A stretch of DNA of 64,000 bases from Pseudomonas lactis (GCF_001439845.1 NZ_JYLO01000002.1:186001-250000), one strand, 5' to 3'; shown: positions 21,324 to 31,145, counted from the stretch's first letter. Notes: generated from the sequence alone by a model not told the origin. Numbers and translations are program-made.

Positions 21324-22490
21324 ATGTTCCGCTACTTCGAGCAACTCAGCACGCGCATCGCCGCTCCGTTCATGGCCGAAACCTCGCGCAACAGCAAGGT
21401 GTGGCAATGCCGGTGTGGCCAGTCGCTGTTCTTTCGCAACAGCCAATGCCTGGCCTGTCAGGCGGCGTTGGGTTACCAGCCGCAGCAAAGCCGCCTGTCG
21501 TCCCTGCAACCTGGGCCGGTGGTCGGTACGTGGCTGGCCGACGACAATCTCGATGCCGGCGCTTTCCGGCGCTGCGCCAACCTCGACTCACCGGCTGCGT
21601 GCAATTGGTTGATTCCTGCCCACAGCACCGCGCCGTTGTGCGTGGCCTGTAGCCTGAACCGCACCATCCCTGATCTTTCCGTTGCGGAAAACCCCGAACG
21701 CTGGCGCAAAGTCGAAACCGCCAAGCGCCGACTGGTGGCGCAACTGATCAGCCTGGGCCTGCAAGTGGTGCCCAAGAGCGTTGACGAAGAGACTGGCCTG
21801 GCCTTCGACTTTATCGGTATCGACCTGGAAGGCAACGCGCCCACCACCGGCCACGCCAATGGGCTGATCACCCTGGATATCAAGGAAGCCGATGACGCCC
21901 ACCGCGAAAAAGTCCGGGTACAGATGCGCGAGCCGTACCGCACCTTGCTCGGCCATTTTCGCCATGAAGTCGGCCATTACTACTGGGATCGCCTGATCGC
22001 CAACGGTCACTGGCTTAGCCCTTTTCGCGACCTGTTCGGCGACGAACGCGCCAGTTATGCCGAGGCCCTCGACCGGCACTACCAGAACGGCCCGCGCCCC
22101 GACTGGCAACTCACCTGCGTGAGCGCCTACGCCACCATGCACCCCTGGGAAGACTGGGCCGAAACCTGGGCCCACTACCTGCACATGATGGACGCCGTGG
22201 ACACAGCCCTGGGCTTTGGCATGAGCGCCCGCGAGATGGACCTGGATTACCAGCCATTCCCCCTGACCACGCTCTACGACCCCCAACACCCTGGCGGCCC
22301 GGCATTCCTGTCCTTCGTCAATGCCTGGATCGAACTGGCCGGCATGCTCAACGAACTGTCCCGCGCCATGGGCCAGCCGGATTTCTACCCCTTCGTGCTG
22401 CCGCCTGCGGTGATTGCCAAGCTGCACTTTATTCACCTGGTCATCCAGGAAGAAGGCGGCAGGGCCGATGGGGTTATGGCAAGTGCTTGA
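21324..22490 (+). CDS. Zinc-ribbon putative zinc metallopeptidase (HExxH)
   Basis: This 388-aa protein has an N-terminal zinc ribbon (WQCRCGQ..CLACQ, residues about 32-53; further CVAC near 109) and a central gluzincin-like motif HEVGHYYW (residues about 213-220), with WEDWAETWAHYLH near 280 as the likely third ligand region. It matches a widespread bacterial family annotated as putative zinc-binding metallopeptidase; substrate and role are unknown. There is no signal peptide, so it is probably cytoplasmic. GGGAGAG precedes the ATG. Confidence 0.85.
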   Translation: MFRYFEQLSTRIAAPFMAETSRNSKVWQCRCGQSLFFRNSQCLACQAALGYQPQQSRLSSLQPGPVVGTWLADDNLDAGAFRRCANLDSPAACNWLIPAHSTAPLCVACSLNRTIPDLSVAENPERWRKVETAKRRLVAQLISLGLQVVPKSVDEETGLAFDFIGIDLEGNAPTTGHANGLITLDIKEADDAHREKVRVQMREPYRTLLGHFRHEVGHYYWDRLIANGHWLSPFRDLFGDERASYAEALDRHYQNGPRPDWQLTCVSAYATMHPWEDWAETWAHYLHMMDAVDTALGFGMSAREMDLDYQPFPLTTLYDPQHPGGPAFLSFVNAWIELAGMLNELSRAMGQPDFYPFVLPPAVIAKLHFIHLVIQEEGGRADGVMASA

Positions 22491-22580
22491 GCCTTCTCAT
22501 TTTTTAATCCGGAACCAACGGTTGTAACTTCCGATGAGATGGGTACAATGGCGCGGCTTGCCGAGAGGCAGCGTCGTTAT

Positions 22581-22690
22581 GGTGACCCCATCGGTCCCCC
22601 CGCAACGATTACCCGTGAACCTGGTCAGAGCCGGAAGGCAGCAGCCACAGCGGGAACATTGTGTGCCGGGGTGTGGCTGGTGGGGTTGCC
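22581..22690 (+). ncRNA. ffs: Signal recognition particle RNA (4.5S type)
   Basis: This RNA pairs with Ffh to target nascent membrane proteins. The diagnostic apical region is present: CAGAGCCGGAAGGCAGCAGCC (ACC/GGTCAG, GGAA tetraloop, AGCAGCC). Flanking strands CCGCAAC and GTGTGCCGGGGTGTGGCTGG match the consensus. The terminal helix pairs GGTGACCCCA (22581-22590) with TGGGGTTGCC (22681-22690), and CGTTAT/ATAACG could extend it in the precursor. The rest of the gap 22491-22835 holds no gene that I can support. Confidence 0.95.
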
Positions 22691-22835
22691 TCCATAACGC
22701 TCCCTTCTGCAGTCCCTTCTAAATCCAAGTTATTTTCAGCCAGTCATCTGTGATGCTTATTGCACAGTGCATGACGGTCATTTCGCATCTAGTGGCATAC
22801 TCCCAAGCGTCTCTTCCCCCTGGCTACGAGGCTCT

Positions 22836-24797
22836 ATGCACTCGGAACATTTCGACTTATCCAGCCCTGTTTTCTTGCCGATCACCGAGCACACCTGCGC
22901 GGGTTTGTTGGGCAACGAGGGTTTCGATGCGCTTGTAGCCCTGAGTGAGCCGCAATTGGCGGCGGTGCTGGTGATCCAGAACCTGGCGCAGGTGCCGGAA
23001 AGCGACCTGAGCGCCAGCGGTGCGGAAAAAGTGTTGGCCAAGCTGATTGACTGGGCAGTCGATGCCAGCCATTCGGCCAGTGTGTCCCTGCTCTCTGAAG
23101 CGCAGCGGCTGTTTGATCAGAGGAAGTTGTACTTCGGCCTCAATGTGGTCAAAAGCCTGAAGCTGCGCTTTCTGCTGGAGGAGGAAGTACAGGCGCGGGA
23201 CTATCTGTTGCCCACTGGCAAATGGGACGTCGAGTATAAAGTCCGCCATCTCAAGGCCAATGATCCGTTCAGCCAGCAGGTGATCACGCCCAGGCACCGC
23301 GAGCGCTGGTTGAGCGCCGAGCAGGACAAGCTGCTCAGAACCTTCCGCGCCAACCTGAACGAAGACCTGCATGTGCAAGGCTACGCCGGCATTGGCAAGA
23401 GTCACCTGCTGGTGGCCTTGCTGGAGCACCTGCGCCCGGAAAAGACCTTGTTGCTGGCGCGTACCCCGGCAAAACTCGAAACACTGCGTGCCCGCATGGT
23501 GGGTGTACGGGAGCGTAAGGCCGGGCATACCTTCCAGGGCTTTGCCCATGCGCTGTTGCATGGGCCGAGGCCACAGCCGTTGAATACACCGGCGAGGGTG
23601 CCGACCAAGCAGGCGCTGGCTCAAGAGTTGAATATCTTTGGTTTTCGCCGCCTGGAAGGGCAGGCGGTGGTGGAGGTGTGCCTCAAGGTGCTTGAGGCCT
23701 ACTGCCGCTCTTGGGAGTACAGCTTGTCGGCCCAGCATTTGCCGCATTTCAAGCAACCGCTCGCCGGCGTCGATGCCAGGGTGCTGCTCGAATATGCCAG
23801 CCGGTTATGGGGCTACCTTGAGGCGAACCCGGCCTGGGGCCGCCACACCGGGTTTGAAGCCTTGTTGATGATCAAACGCGCGAGCCTGGCAGGCTGCGTG
23901 GTGCCCGAGCGCTATACCCATGTGCTGATCGATGAGAGCCAGGATATCCCGGCGCCGCTGCTGCAAATCATCGAGCGCGGCCGCCAGGTGCTGATCACCT
24001 TGGGGGATGAGTATCAGCAGGCCAGCGGCGGCGTGGTCAAGCGCGCCCGTGAGGTTCGCCATACCGACGTGTGCTACTCCGTGCGTTCCGGGCGCAATGT
24101 CGAGCGCCTGGTCAACCCATTGATCAGCTTGCACTCGGAAAAAACCAAATCGCTTTTCGAGGGCGCCCGCGATGCCGACGTGGGTATTGAGTTTTACCCC
24201 CAGGGTTTTGTGCCCCCGCAAGGTTGCGTGGTGTTGACCGCCTCCCATTGGGACACCATGCAGTGGGCGATCCAACTGAGCCACGCCCGTTGTGCGTTCG
24301 GCCTGGCGAGCAAAGAGGCCCAGCAGTCGCTCAAGCACTTCATGGACACGGTCATCGCGTTGTTCAAACCCGATTTCTATAGCAATGAGTTCAATGACCT
24401 CGGCCCCCATCCGTTTTTCAGCGACATGGCCGATTGGCAGCAGGTGCGCGAAGCCTGCCAGTTCGATGAGGCGTTTGTGTGGGTCGAGGCCGTGCTGGAA
24501 AAAGGCTTCAACGTGGCGGATGTCACGCGGTTGAACCGGTTGAGTGGCCATCCGGACGAGCGCGTCCTGCTGATGCTGGCGCAGGACGCGGGCGGCATGG
24601 AGTTCGACCGAGTACTGCTCACCCCGGAACTGTTGACCAATGTGAAGTTCCAGGACGCCTACGCGTTCGATCAACGACTCTGTGCGGTGTATATCGCGAT
24701 TTCACGGGCCAGGGTGCAGTTGTATCTGCCTTACGATGTGGTCGAGTGGCTCGACTACCACAAGTATCAAAAGACCCGTGAATCCCACGGTTACTAA
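22836..24797 (+). CDS. UvrD/Rep-like superfamily 1 ATPase, unassigned
   Basis: This is a 653-aa protein with SF1 helicase landmarks: Walker A GYAGIGKS at residues about 182-189, Walker B LIDESQDIP about 364-372, a motif-III-like stretch (LGDEYQQASGG), and a C-terminal UvrD-like motif (YIAISRARVQLYLP, about 618-631). The first 180 residues are a domain I do not recognise. I chose the ATG at 22836, which has GAGG upstream. No nuclease motif is obvious. It is a single gene just after the SRP RNA. DNA repair or defence are both possible; I cannot choose. Confidence 0.75.
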   Translation: MHSEHFDLSSPVFLPITEHTCAGLLGNEGFDALVALSEPQLAAVLVIQNLAQVPESDLSASGAEKVLAKLIDWAVDASHSASVSLLSEAQRLFDQRKLYFGLNVVKSLKLRFLLEEEVQARDYLLPTGKWDVEYKVRHLKANDPFSQQVITPRHRERWLSAEQDKLLRTFRANLNEDLHVQGYAGIGKSHLLVALLEHLRPEKTLLLARTPAKLETLRARMVGVRERKAGHTFQGFAHALLHGPRPQPLNTPARVPTKQALAQELNIFGFRRLEGQAVVEVCLKVLEAYCRSWEYSLSAQHLPHFKQPLAGVDARVLLEYASRLWGYLEANPAWGRHTGFEALLMIKRASLAGCVVPERYTHVLIDESQDIPAPLLQIIERGRQVLITLGDEYQQASGGVVKRAREVRHTDVCYSVRSGRNVERLVNPLISLHSEKTKSLFEGARDADVGIEFYPQGFVPPQGCVVLTASHWDTMQWAIQLSHARCAFGLASKEAQQSLKHFMDTVIALFKPDFYSNEFNDLGPHPFFSDMADWQQVREACQFDEAFVWVEAVLEKGFNVADVTRLNRLSGHPDERVLLMLAQDAGGMEFDRVLLTPELLTNVKFQDAYAFDQRLCAVYIAISRARVQLYLPYDVVEWLDYHKYQKTRESHGY

Positions 24798-24955
24798 GCA
24801 ATTTAATCCGGCTGTTTCACAACTTTCATAAAGCCCTCTGGACAACCCGCAGACCGCCTTGTTAGCTTGCGCCGGCCACTTGTTTCAGAGTATGACAAGG
24901 GCATGGATTTGATATTGAAGTGCTATCGCTTCTTTCACTCACAAGGATGTCTGTC

Positions 24956-26002
24956 ATGAAAAGCCTGCAAGGGTTGCCTCGTCTTATCAGTGCTTCGGTA
25001 GGGACGCCCGGCAAAGCCCGCAACTTGCCCGCCGATGTTCAGTGCATCCAGTATCTATTCAATTTGATCATTCCCAAGATGGGGTTTGCCTTGCTGGAAA
25101 ACGGCAAGTGCGACGGCCAGTTGGTGCAGTGCATCAGCCAGTATCAGTTTCGCCATCTCAAGTACGCCCATCCCGATGGCGTGATCGACCCCACCGGGCG
25201 CACGTTCAACAGTCTGATCGAAGAGGCGCTGAAGGTGCCGGTGCGGGCTTTTCCTAACACGCGCATTCCGACGTTTCTCAACATTTTCGGCAATAACAAC
25301 ATCGATGCGGTACAGGCCACGGTCAATGTGTACCTGGACCGTGTGCGTGCGGTGATCGAGGCCGAGCGGCGTAACCGGCAGTTGATGATGCAGTCCACCT
25401 GCGACGGCGGGACGACCTTGAGCGATACGGATTTCCAGAACGCCGCCAAGCAATTGGGCAACGGTATTTCGGTGAATGTGGTCAAGGCGTTCGCCACGGT
25501 GGAGTCGGGCGGGAAGGTGGGGTTCGGGCCTGCCAAGTTGCCGATCATCGCCTTTGAAGGGCACCACTTTCGCAAGTACACCAAGCACATCTACGACCAG
25601 TCGCAGCCGCTGCTGTCGTATGTCTACAAGAAAAAAGCCGGCCCGCAATGGCAGACGAACAACAAGGATCAGGTCAAGGCCTGGGAGACCATGGCCACCG
25701 CCTTTGCGCTGGATCAGGAAGCGGCCTTGATGTCGGCCTCCTGGGGCATGTTTCAGATCATGGGGTTCAATTTTGCGGCGTGCGGGTTCAAGACAGTGTT
25801 TGAGTTCGTAGCCTCATTGAAGATCAATGCCGGTAACCAACTCAAGGCCTATCTGAGCCTCTGCAGCCACAACTCGGCATTATTGAGCGCGATGAAAAAC
25901 AAGGATTTTACCGCCATGGCCCGTAACTATAACGGCGACGATTACGGCAACTATGACGTCCTGATGAAACAAGCCTACGAAGCCTTTGAAGGGAAGAAAT
26001 AA
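24956..26002 (+). CDS. N-acetylmuramidase-domain protein, candidate secreted lysin
   Basis: This 348-aa protein has an N-terminal peptidoglycan-binding-like region (about 20-85, DGVIDPTGRTFNSLIEEA). The C-terminal domain resembles the N-acetylmuramidase family (DUF3380, known from phage endolysins). Its expected catalytic Glu is E183 in ATVESGG, with the family hallmark FEGHHF about residues 200-205 and SWGMFQIMGFN about 263. There is no signal peptide. AAGGATG lies before the ATG. The next gene begins 1 bp after its stop and encodes an exported protein, an arrangement typical of type VI secretion effector/immunity pairs. No vgrG, hcp or phage genes are in view. Confidence 0.75.
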   Translation: MKSLQGLPRLISASVGTPGKARNLPADVQCIQYLFNLIIPKMGFALLENGKCDGQLVQCISQYQFRHLKYAHPDGVIDPTGRTFNSLIEEALKVPVRAFPNTRIPTFLNIFGNNNIDAVQATVNVYLDRVRAVIEAERRNRQLMMQSTCDGGTTLSDTDFQNAAKQLGNGISVNVVKAFATVESGGKVGFGPAKLPIIAFEGHHFRKYTKHIYDQSQPLLSYVYKKKAGPQWQTNNKDQVKAWETMATAFALDQEAALMSASWGMFQIMGFNFAACGFKTVFEFVASLKINAGNQLKAYLSLCSHNSALLSAMKNKDFTAMARNYNGDDYGNYDVLMKQAYEAFEGKK

Positions 26003-26003
26003 G

Positions 26004-26594
26004 ATGATTCGTTATCTGGCGATGGGAGTGTTGTCGTGGTGCGCCGTGGCGCCCGTGTTGGCCGGCTCGGCGGCGTTGCATTCAGGTAAATATGAAGGGC
26101 TGATGCTGGCGGTGACGCCTGGGCATCAGGTCGAGGGGTTCTATCAGGAATCGATGGGCGAGGGTGTGGTCCGTGGTTGCACGTTCTACCTGCAAGGCAA
26201 GCCCGAAGCGCTCACCACCTGGCGGGACGCTGCCTACCCAGGCAGTGTGGCCGCGGCGCTCGACGGGGTGACCCTGACGGTGGCGCAGGGCCGCCAACAC
26301 CCTGGCTGCATCAATGTGCTGATGCCGGAGATCGCCACCGGCCTGGAGTTGAGCCAGACCGCCAGCAAACCATGGATCGGCTTGGTGACGGTGTCTGCCG
26401 ACAAGGCTTACCTGCTGAAAACGCCGGGCGCCAAAGCGGCAAAGCGGCCCTACATCGTCAAGCATGACGTGGTGGGCGTACTGGCGTTCAAGGACGGCTG
26501 GGCGCAGGTGGAATTCATCAACGCTGACGACCGTTCGTTCACGGGCTGGATCAGTCAGGGCCAGTACGCACGGTTGGCTGCGCCGAAGCCCTGA
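26004..26594 (+). CDS. Exported protein, candidate immunity partner of the muramidase
   Basis: This 196-aa protein has a clear signal peptide (MIRYLAMGVLSWCAVAPVLAGS, cleavage after about 21-23) and so should be periplasmic. The C-terminal part (about 130-190) alternates strands in an SH3-like manner (AYLLKTPGAK..GWAQVEF..GWISQGQYARL). I know no named family. The start is 1 bp after the muramidase stop, and AAGGGA within the end of the upstream gene provides the ribosome-binding site, so the two are coupled. Protection from the muramidase is inferred from the arrangement only. Confidence 0.7.
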   Translation: MIRYLAMGVLSWCAVAPVLAGSAALHSGKYEGLMLAVTPGHQVEGFYQESMGEGVVRGCTFYLQGKPEALTTWRDAAYPGSVAAALDGVTLTVAQGRQHPGCINVLMPEIATGLELSQTASKPWIGLVTVSADKAYLLKTPGAKAAKRPYIVKHDVVGVLAFKDGWAQVEFINADDRSFTGWISQGQYARLAAPKP

Positions 26595-26596
26595 AT

Positions 26597-26696
26597 TGTA
26601 GGAGCGAGCTTGCTCGCGAAAAACGTCAACGATAACGCGTGCTTTCTGAATAGACGCGGCGCCTGTGAGTTTTTCGCGAGCAAGCTCGCTCCTACA
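26597..26696 (+). repeat. REPIN, 100 bp, copy 3
   Basis: The arms match copy 1 and the loop carries GTCAACGATAACGCG in the forward orientation. It separates the candidate immunity gene from the convergent lysR gene. Confidence 0.95.
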
Positions 26697-26721
26697 TTAG
26701 GATTAGGACAATTAGGGCAAG

Positions 26722-27585
26722 TCAGCCGAAGGTCTCGCGCAGCAATCCGGCAAACGCATCTCGCGCCAGGTGCCGCTGGGTGTCCGTGTGCCAGAACAAC
26801 AGGTTGTCCACGGGCGCCAGCGCTTCAAAGCGATACGACGCCAGCTGATTGGCCTGCTCATAGCGCGCCAGGATCCCCTCGGGTGCCAACGCCACGCCAA
26901 TCCCCGCACTGACGCATCCGATGATCGTGCCCCAACTGGCATAGCTGGCAATCGCTGGCTTGACGTCATGGGGCTTGAGCCAGTTTTCCAGGGCGGCGCG
27001 ATAAGGGCAGCCCGGCGGCCATACCAGCAATGTACGGCCGGCCAAGTCCTCGGCGCTATTGATAGGTGCGCTGCACGCGCTGGCGATCAGCACCAGGCGT
27101 TCGCTGTAGACCACGCTCTGTTCCAGTTTCGTGCGTTTGCCGCCGGCTGCCACCAGCGCCACGTCCAGGCGGTGGTGCTGCAGGTCGTCCAGCAATTGCG
27201 CCCAGGCACCGGTGACCAGTTCCAGGCTGACATCGGGATAACGCCGGTGGTATTCCGCCAGTAATGGTGGCAGGCGCCCGCTGGCACTGGATTCCACCGC
27301 ACCGATGCGCAAGGTGCCACGGGGAATGGCGTTGGCATCCACCGCGCGTTTGGATTCATCCACCAAGGCCAGGATACGTTCGCAGTAATCCAGGAAGATC
27401 TCTCCCGCAGCGCTGATCGCCAGCCCTCGGCCAGCACGGATAAACAACGGCGTGCCCAACTCGCTTTCCAGCTGCTTGATGCGCGTGGTGATGTTGGACG
27501 GCACGCAGTGCAATTGCAGCGCAGCCTGGGCCACGCTGCCGGTTTGCGCCACGGCTCGCACCATTTTCAGTTGGGCCAGTTCCAT
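26722..27585 (-). CDS. LysR family transcriptional regulator
   Basis: This 287-aa protein has an N-terminal winged HTH (residues 1-60, LKMVRAVAQTGSVAQAALQLHCVPSNITTRIKQLE) and a periplasmic-binding-protein-like effector domain (about 90-285). It is divergent from the EamA transporter at 27684 with about 100 bp between starts, the usual layout for a LysR regulator and its target, so control of that exporter is likely. The effector is unknown. Confidence 0.9.
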   Translation of the reverse strand: MELAQLKMVRAVAQTGSVAQAALQLHCVPSNITTRIKQLESELGTPLFIRAGRGLAISAAGEIFLDYCERILALVDESKRAVDANAIPRGTLRIGAVESSASGRLPPLLAEYHRRYPDVSLELVTGAWAQLLDDLQHHRLDVALVAAGGKRTKLEQSVVYSERLVLIASACSAPINSAEDLAGRTLLVWPPGCPYRAALENWLKPHDVKPAIASYASWGTIIGCVSAGIGVALAPEGILARYEQANQLASYRFEALAPVDNLLFWHTDTQRHLARDAFAGLLRETFG

Positions 27586-27683
27586 TGCTCAGTTCCAATG
27601 ATTTCAGAAGTCAGAAACGCTTAATTGTCCTACGCCTGGCCTGGGCCAAGACTGGCTGCATTCCTTTTGCGTGGATGCTGTCG

Positions 27684-28625
27684 ATGAATACTCCGTCACC
27701 TCTGAAGCTTACGCTAGTCATTGCCAGCGTTATCCTCTGTTGGGCGTATTCGCCCATCGGCGTGCACATGGGGCTGCACAGTTATAGCCCCGGCCAATTG
27801 GCGCTGCTGCGGTTTCTGATCGCGTCGGTATTCATGGGCGGTGTGGCCTGGGTGGTGGGAATTGGACGGCCACCGTTGCGCGACGTGCCGTGGCTGTTGG
27901 TGTTGGGTTTTTTCGGGGTGTTCCTGCACCACACCAGTCTCAATTACGGGCAGCAATGGGTGACGGCGGCAGCGTCGAGTGTGTTGGCGCAGTCGGCGCC
28001 GCTGTTCAGTGTGTTGATCGCGTTTTTCTGCTTGAAGGAGCGGGTCAGCGCCTGGCGGTGGGGCTGCGTGCTGTTGGGGTTGGCCGGCGTGCTGGTGGTG
28101 ATCTGGGGCGACCAGGGCATGGGCGATCTCAACCCGCGAGGTTTGCTGATCTTGCTGGCGGCCTGCTCTTGGAGTGTGTACTTCGCCATACAGCGGCATC
28201 ATGCCCAGCGCTACAGCCCGTTGACCATGGCGTGCTACATGGTGTGGTCTGGCACCCTGATGCTGTGCGTGAACCTGCCGGGCCTGCCCGTCGCCATCGT
28301 GCAGGCACCGATGGCGCAGAATCTCGCCGTGTTGGTGCTGGGCATTTTTCCCAGCGCCTTGGCCTATCTGGCCTGGGGTTACGTGTTGAAGCACGTCGAG
28401 GTCAGTCGCGCGTCGGTGGCGATGTACCTGATCCCACCGGTTGCGATGCTGATGGCTGCCACACTGCTCGGTGAGCACGTTGCCCTGCAGGTGATGCTGG
28501 GCGCGGTGATCGTGCTGGCCAGCGTTGCCGCTATCAGTCTGGAAGGGCGCTGGTGTTCAAGCGTGCTGGCAGAACGCCCGAAGACGCCCTCTGAAAGGCC
28601 AATTGAACAGGCTTCGTCAGATTAG
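27684..28625 (+). CDS. EamA/DMT family transporter
   Basis: This 313-aa inner-membrane protein has about ten hydrophobic segments in two repeats (TLVIASVILCWAYSPIGVHMG; second repeat from about residue 150), typical of drug/metabolite exporters. I prefer the ATG at 27684, with GTGGA upstream, to the long upstream frame. It is divergent from the LysR gene that probably controls it. The substrate is unknown. The C-terminus ends in a polar tail of about 25 residues. Confidence 0.85.
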   Translation: MNTPSPLKLTLVIASVILCWAYSPIGVHMGLHSYSPGQLALLRFLIASVFMGGVAWVVGIGRPPLRDVPWLLVLGFFGVFLHHTSLNYGQQWVTAAASSVLAQSAPLFSVLIAFFCLKERVSAWRWGCVLLGLAGVLVVIWGDQGMGDLNPRGLLILLAACSWSVYFAIQRHHAQRYSPLTMACYMVWSGTLMLCVNLPGLPVAIVQAPMAQNLAVLVLGIFPSALAYLAWGYVLKHVEVSRASVAMYLIPPVAMLMAATLLGEHVALQVMLGAVIVLASVAAISLEGRWCSSVLAERPKTPSERPIEQASSD

Positions 28626-28702
28626 ACGAGCGTGCCGGATGCAATTTCCCCCTTGCTCCGCTAGCATTACCGGCTTCCGCTTCCCAGTTGCGACGGTTTT
28701 CG

Positions 28703-30763
28703 ATGAGTTATCAGGTTCTTGCACGTAAATGGCGCCCGCGCTCGTTCCGCGAAATGGTCGGCCAGACCCATGTGCTCAAGGCTCTGATCAATGCCTTGGA
28801 CAGCCAACGGCTGCACCACGCCTACCTGTTCACCGGTACACGCGGGGTGGGCAAGACCACGATTGCGCGCATCATCGCCAAGTGCCTGAATTGTGAAACC
28901 GGTATCACCTCGACGCCTTGTGGCACCTGTTCGGTGTGCCGTGAGATCGACGAAGGGCGTTTCGTCGACCTGATCGAGATCGACGCCGCGAGCCGTACCA
29001 AGGTCGAAGACACCCGCGAGCTGCTGGATAACGTGCAGTACGCGCCGAGCCGTGGCCGCTTCAAGGTCTACCTGATCGACGAAGTGCACATGCTGTCCAG
29101 CCATTCCTTCAACGCTTTGTTGAAAACCCTGGAAGAGCCGCCGCCCTACGTCAAGTTCATCCTGGCCACCACCGACCCGCAGAAACTTCCGGCAACGATT
29201 TTGTCGCGGTGCCTGCAGTTCTCCCTGAAAAACATGACCCCCGAGCGTGTGGTCGAGCATTTGACCCATGTGCTGGGCGTCGAGAACGTACCGTTCGAAG
29301 ACGACGCACTGTGGTTGCTGGGCCGCGCCGCCGACGGTTCGATGCGCGATGCCATGAGCCTCACCGACCAGGCCATCGCCTTCGGTGAAGGCAAGGTCAT
29401 GGCTGCCGACGTGCGCGCGATGCTCGGTACCCTGGACCACGGCCAGGTGTTCGACGTGCTGCACGCGCTGATCGAGGGTGACGCCAAGGCGTTGCTCGAA
29501 GCGGTGCGCCACCTGTCGGAGCAAGGCCCGGACTGGAACGGTGTGCTCTCGGAAATTCTCAACGTACTGCACCGCGTTGCCATCGCCCAGGCCCTGCCGG
29601 AAGGCGTCGACAACGGCCATGGCGACCGTGATCGCGTATTGGCCCTGGCCCAGGCCTTGCCGGCCGAAGACGTACAGTTCTACTACCAGATGGGCCTGAT
29701 CGGCCGCCGCGACCTGCCCCTGGCACCCGACCCGCGGGGTGGCTTTGAAATGGTGCTGCTGCGCATGCTGGCGTTCCGGCCAGCAGATTCGGCAGACGCG
29801 CCGAGACAGCCGCTAAAGCCAGTGGGGATCAGCCAGGCCACAGTTGATTCCGCCAAACCCGTGGCTGGCGCGGCCGTTGTTGCGCCAGTAGTTGCTGCGC
29901 CTGAGCCGGTTGCGCCGGCACCTGAGCCCGAACCTGCGCCGGTTGCCGTCGCACCGGTGGTCGAGCCCGAGCCGGTCATCGAGCCCGCGCCCGTGGTCGA
30001 CTTGCCCTGGAATGACCCGGTCGAAGCGCAAGTAGAACCCGAGCAACAGCCCTCGGTAGAGCCCGTGCTGGAAACCACGGGCGAGCAACCCGAGCTGACG
30101 CCGATGCCTGCGCCGACTCCGGACAGCGTGGTGCCGGATGCCCCTGAGTGGGTATCGGCACCGGTTCCCGAGCCGACGGTCGCCCAGGTTGACGCGGCCA
30201 CCCCAGGCATTGACCTGGACGACGAACCGCCGCTGGACGAAGACTATATCGAGCCGGACATGGATTCGGCTTACAGCTACCTGGACGACTTGGCCAGCGA
30301 ACACACCGCCGAACCTGCGCCCGAGCCCGAGGCAGAACCTGCCGCGGCCCCGGCTACCGGCCTGGCCCTGCAATGGCTGGAATTGTTTCCGAAATTGCCG
30401 ATCTCCGGCATGACCGGCAGTATCGCCGCCAACTGCACCCTGATTTCCATCGAAGGCGACCACTGGCTGCTGCACCTGGACCCGGCCCATAGCGCCTTGT
30501 TCAACGCCACCCAGCAGCGCCGGCTCAACGATGCGCTCAACCAATACCGCGGGCGCACGCTGACTATCGCCATCGAACTGATCAAGCCCGAGCAGGAAAC
30601 CCCGGCCCAGGCCGCGACCCGTCGGCGCCTTAACCGCCAGCGCGAGGCCGAGGATTCGATCCACGCAGATCCGCTTATCCAACAAATGATGCAACAGTTC
30701 GGTGCGGTCGTCCGCCACGATACTATTGAACCTGTCGAAGCCCCGGTGTCCCAAGCGTCATGA
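28703..30763 (+). CDS. dnaX: DNA polymerase III subunit tau/gamma
   Basis: This is the clamp-loader ATPase and organiser of the replisome, 686 aa. Walker [10 protein letters not shown] is at about residues 45-53, a zinc site at CLNCETG..CGTCSVC, Walker [10 protein letters not shown], and sensor region [21 protein letters not shown]. Residues about 375-555 form a Pro/Glu/Ala/Val-rich linker, followed by a C-terminal domain for polymerase alpha contact. No A-rich slippery site was seen. The ATG at 28703 starts the conserved [11 protein letters not shown]. It is followed by ybaB after 43 bp. Confidence 0.96.
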   Translation: MSYQVLARKWRPRSFREMVGQTHVLKALINALDSQRLHHAYLFTGTRGVGKTTIARIIAKCLNCETGITSTPCGTCSVCREIDEGRFVDLIEIDAASRTKVEDTRELLDNVQYAPSRGRFKVYLIDEVHMLSSHSFNALLKTLEEPPPYVKFILATTDPQKLPATILSRCLQFSLKNMTPERVVEHLTHVLGVENVPFEDDALWLLGRAADGSMRDAMSLTDQAIAFGEGKVMAADVRAMLGTLDHGQVFDVLHALIEGDAKALLEAVRHLSEQGPDWNGVLSEILNVLHRVAIAQALPEGVDNGHGDRDRVLALAQALPAEDVQFYYQMGLIGRRDLPLAPDPRGGFEMVLLRMLAFRPADSADAPRQPLKPVGISQATVDSAKPVAGAAVVAPVVAAPEPVAPAPEPEPAPVAVAPVVEPEPVIEPAPVVDLPWNDPVEAQVEPEQQPSVEPVLETTGEQPELTPMPAPTPDSVVPDAPEWVSAPVPEPTVAQVDAATPGIDLDDEPPLDEDYIEPDMDSAYSYLDDLASEHTAEPAPEPEAEPAAAPATGLALQWLELFPKLPISGMTGSIAANCTLISIEGDHWLLHLDPAHSALFNATQQRRLNDALNQYRGRTLTIAIELIKPEQETPAQAATRRRLNRQREAEDSIHADPLIQQMMQQFGAVVRHDTIEPVEAPVSQAS

Positions 30764-30806
30764 CTCCGGGCTACTCATTGATCCACGTACTTTTGAGGTG
30801 ATTCCC

Positions 30807-31145
30807 ATGATGAAAGGTGGCATGGCCGGCCTGATGAAGCAGGCGCAGCAGATGCAGGAAAAAATGGCCAAGATGCAGGAAGAGCTGGCCAACGCCGAAG
30901 TCACCGGTAAAGCCGGTGGCGATATGGTCAGCGTGGTGATGACCGGTCGTCACGACATCAAGCGTGTCAGCATCGACCCAAGCGTATTGCCGGGCGTGGG
31001 TGAAGATGACCTGGAAATGCTCGAAGCGCTGTTCGCCGCAGCCGTCAATGACGCTGTGCGCAAGATCGAAGCCAACAGCCAGGACAAAATGTCCGGCGTG
31101 ACCGCTGGCATGCAACTGCCACCGGGCATGAAACTGCCGTTCTGA
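30807..31145 (+). CDS. ybaB: YbaB/EbfC family nucleoid-associated protein
   Basis: This 112-aa DNA-binding protein is widely found between dnaX and recR. It has an N-terminal helix with many Met, Gln and Lys ([20 protein letters not shown]), the strand region [21 protein letters not shown], and the C-terminal PPGMKLPF. The ATG at 30807 (followed by a second ATG) has GAGG upstream. It is cotranscribed with dnaX and ends at a strong terminator. Confidence 0.95.
   Translation: MMKGGMAGLMKQAQQMQEKMAKMQEELANAEVTGKAGGDMVSVVMTGRHDIKRVSIDPSVLPGVGEDDLEMLEALFAAAVNDAVRKIEANSQDKMSGVTAGMQLPPGMKLPF

Noticed and set aside
24956..26594. Prophage lysis cassette
   Set aside because: There is no holin, spanin, tail or terminase gene nearby, and the second gene's product is a soluble exported protein rather than a holin.
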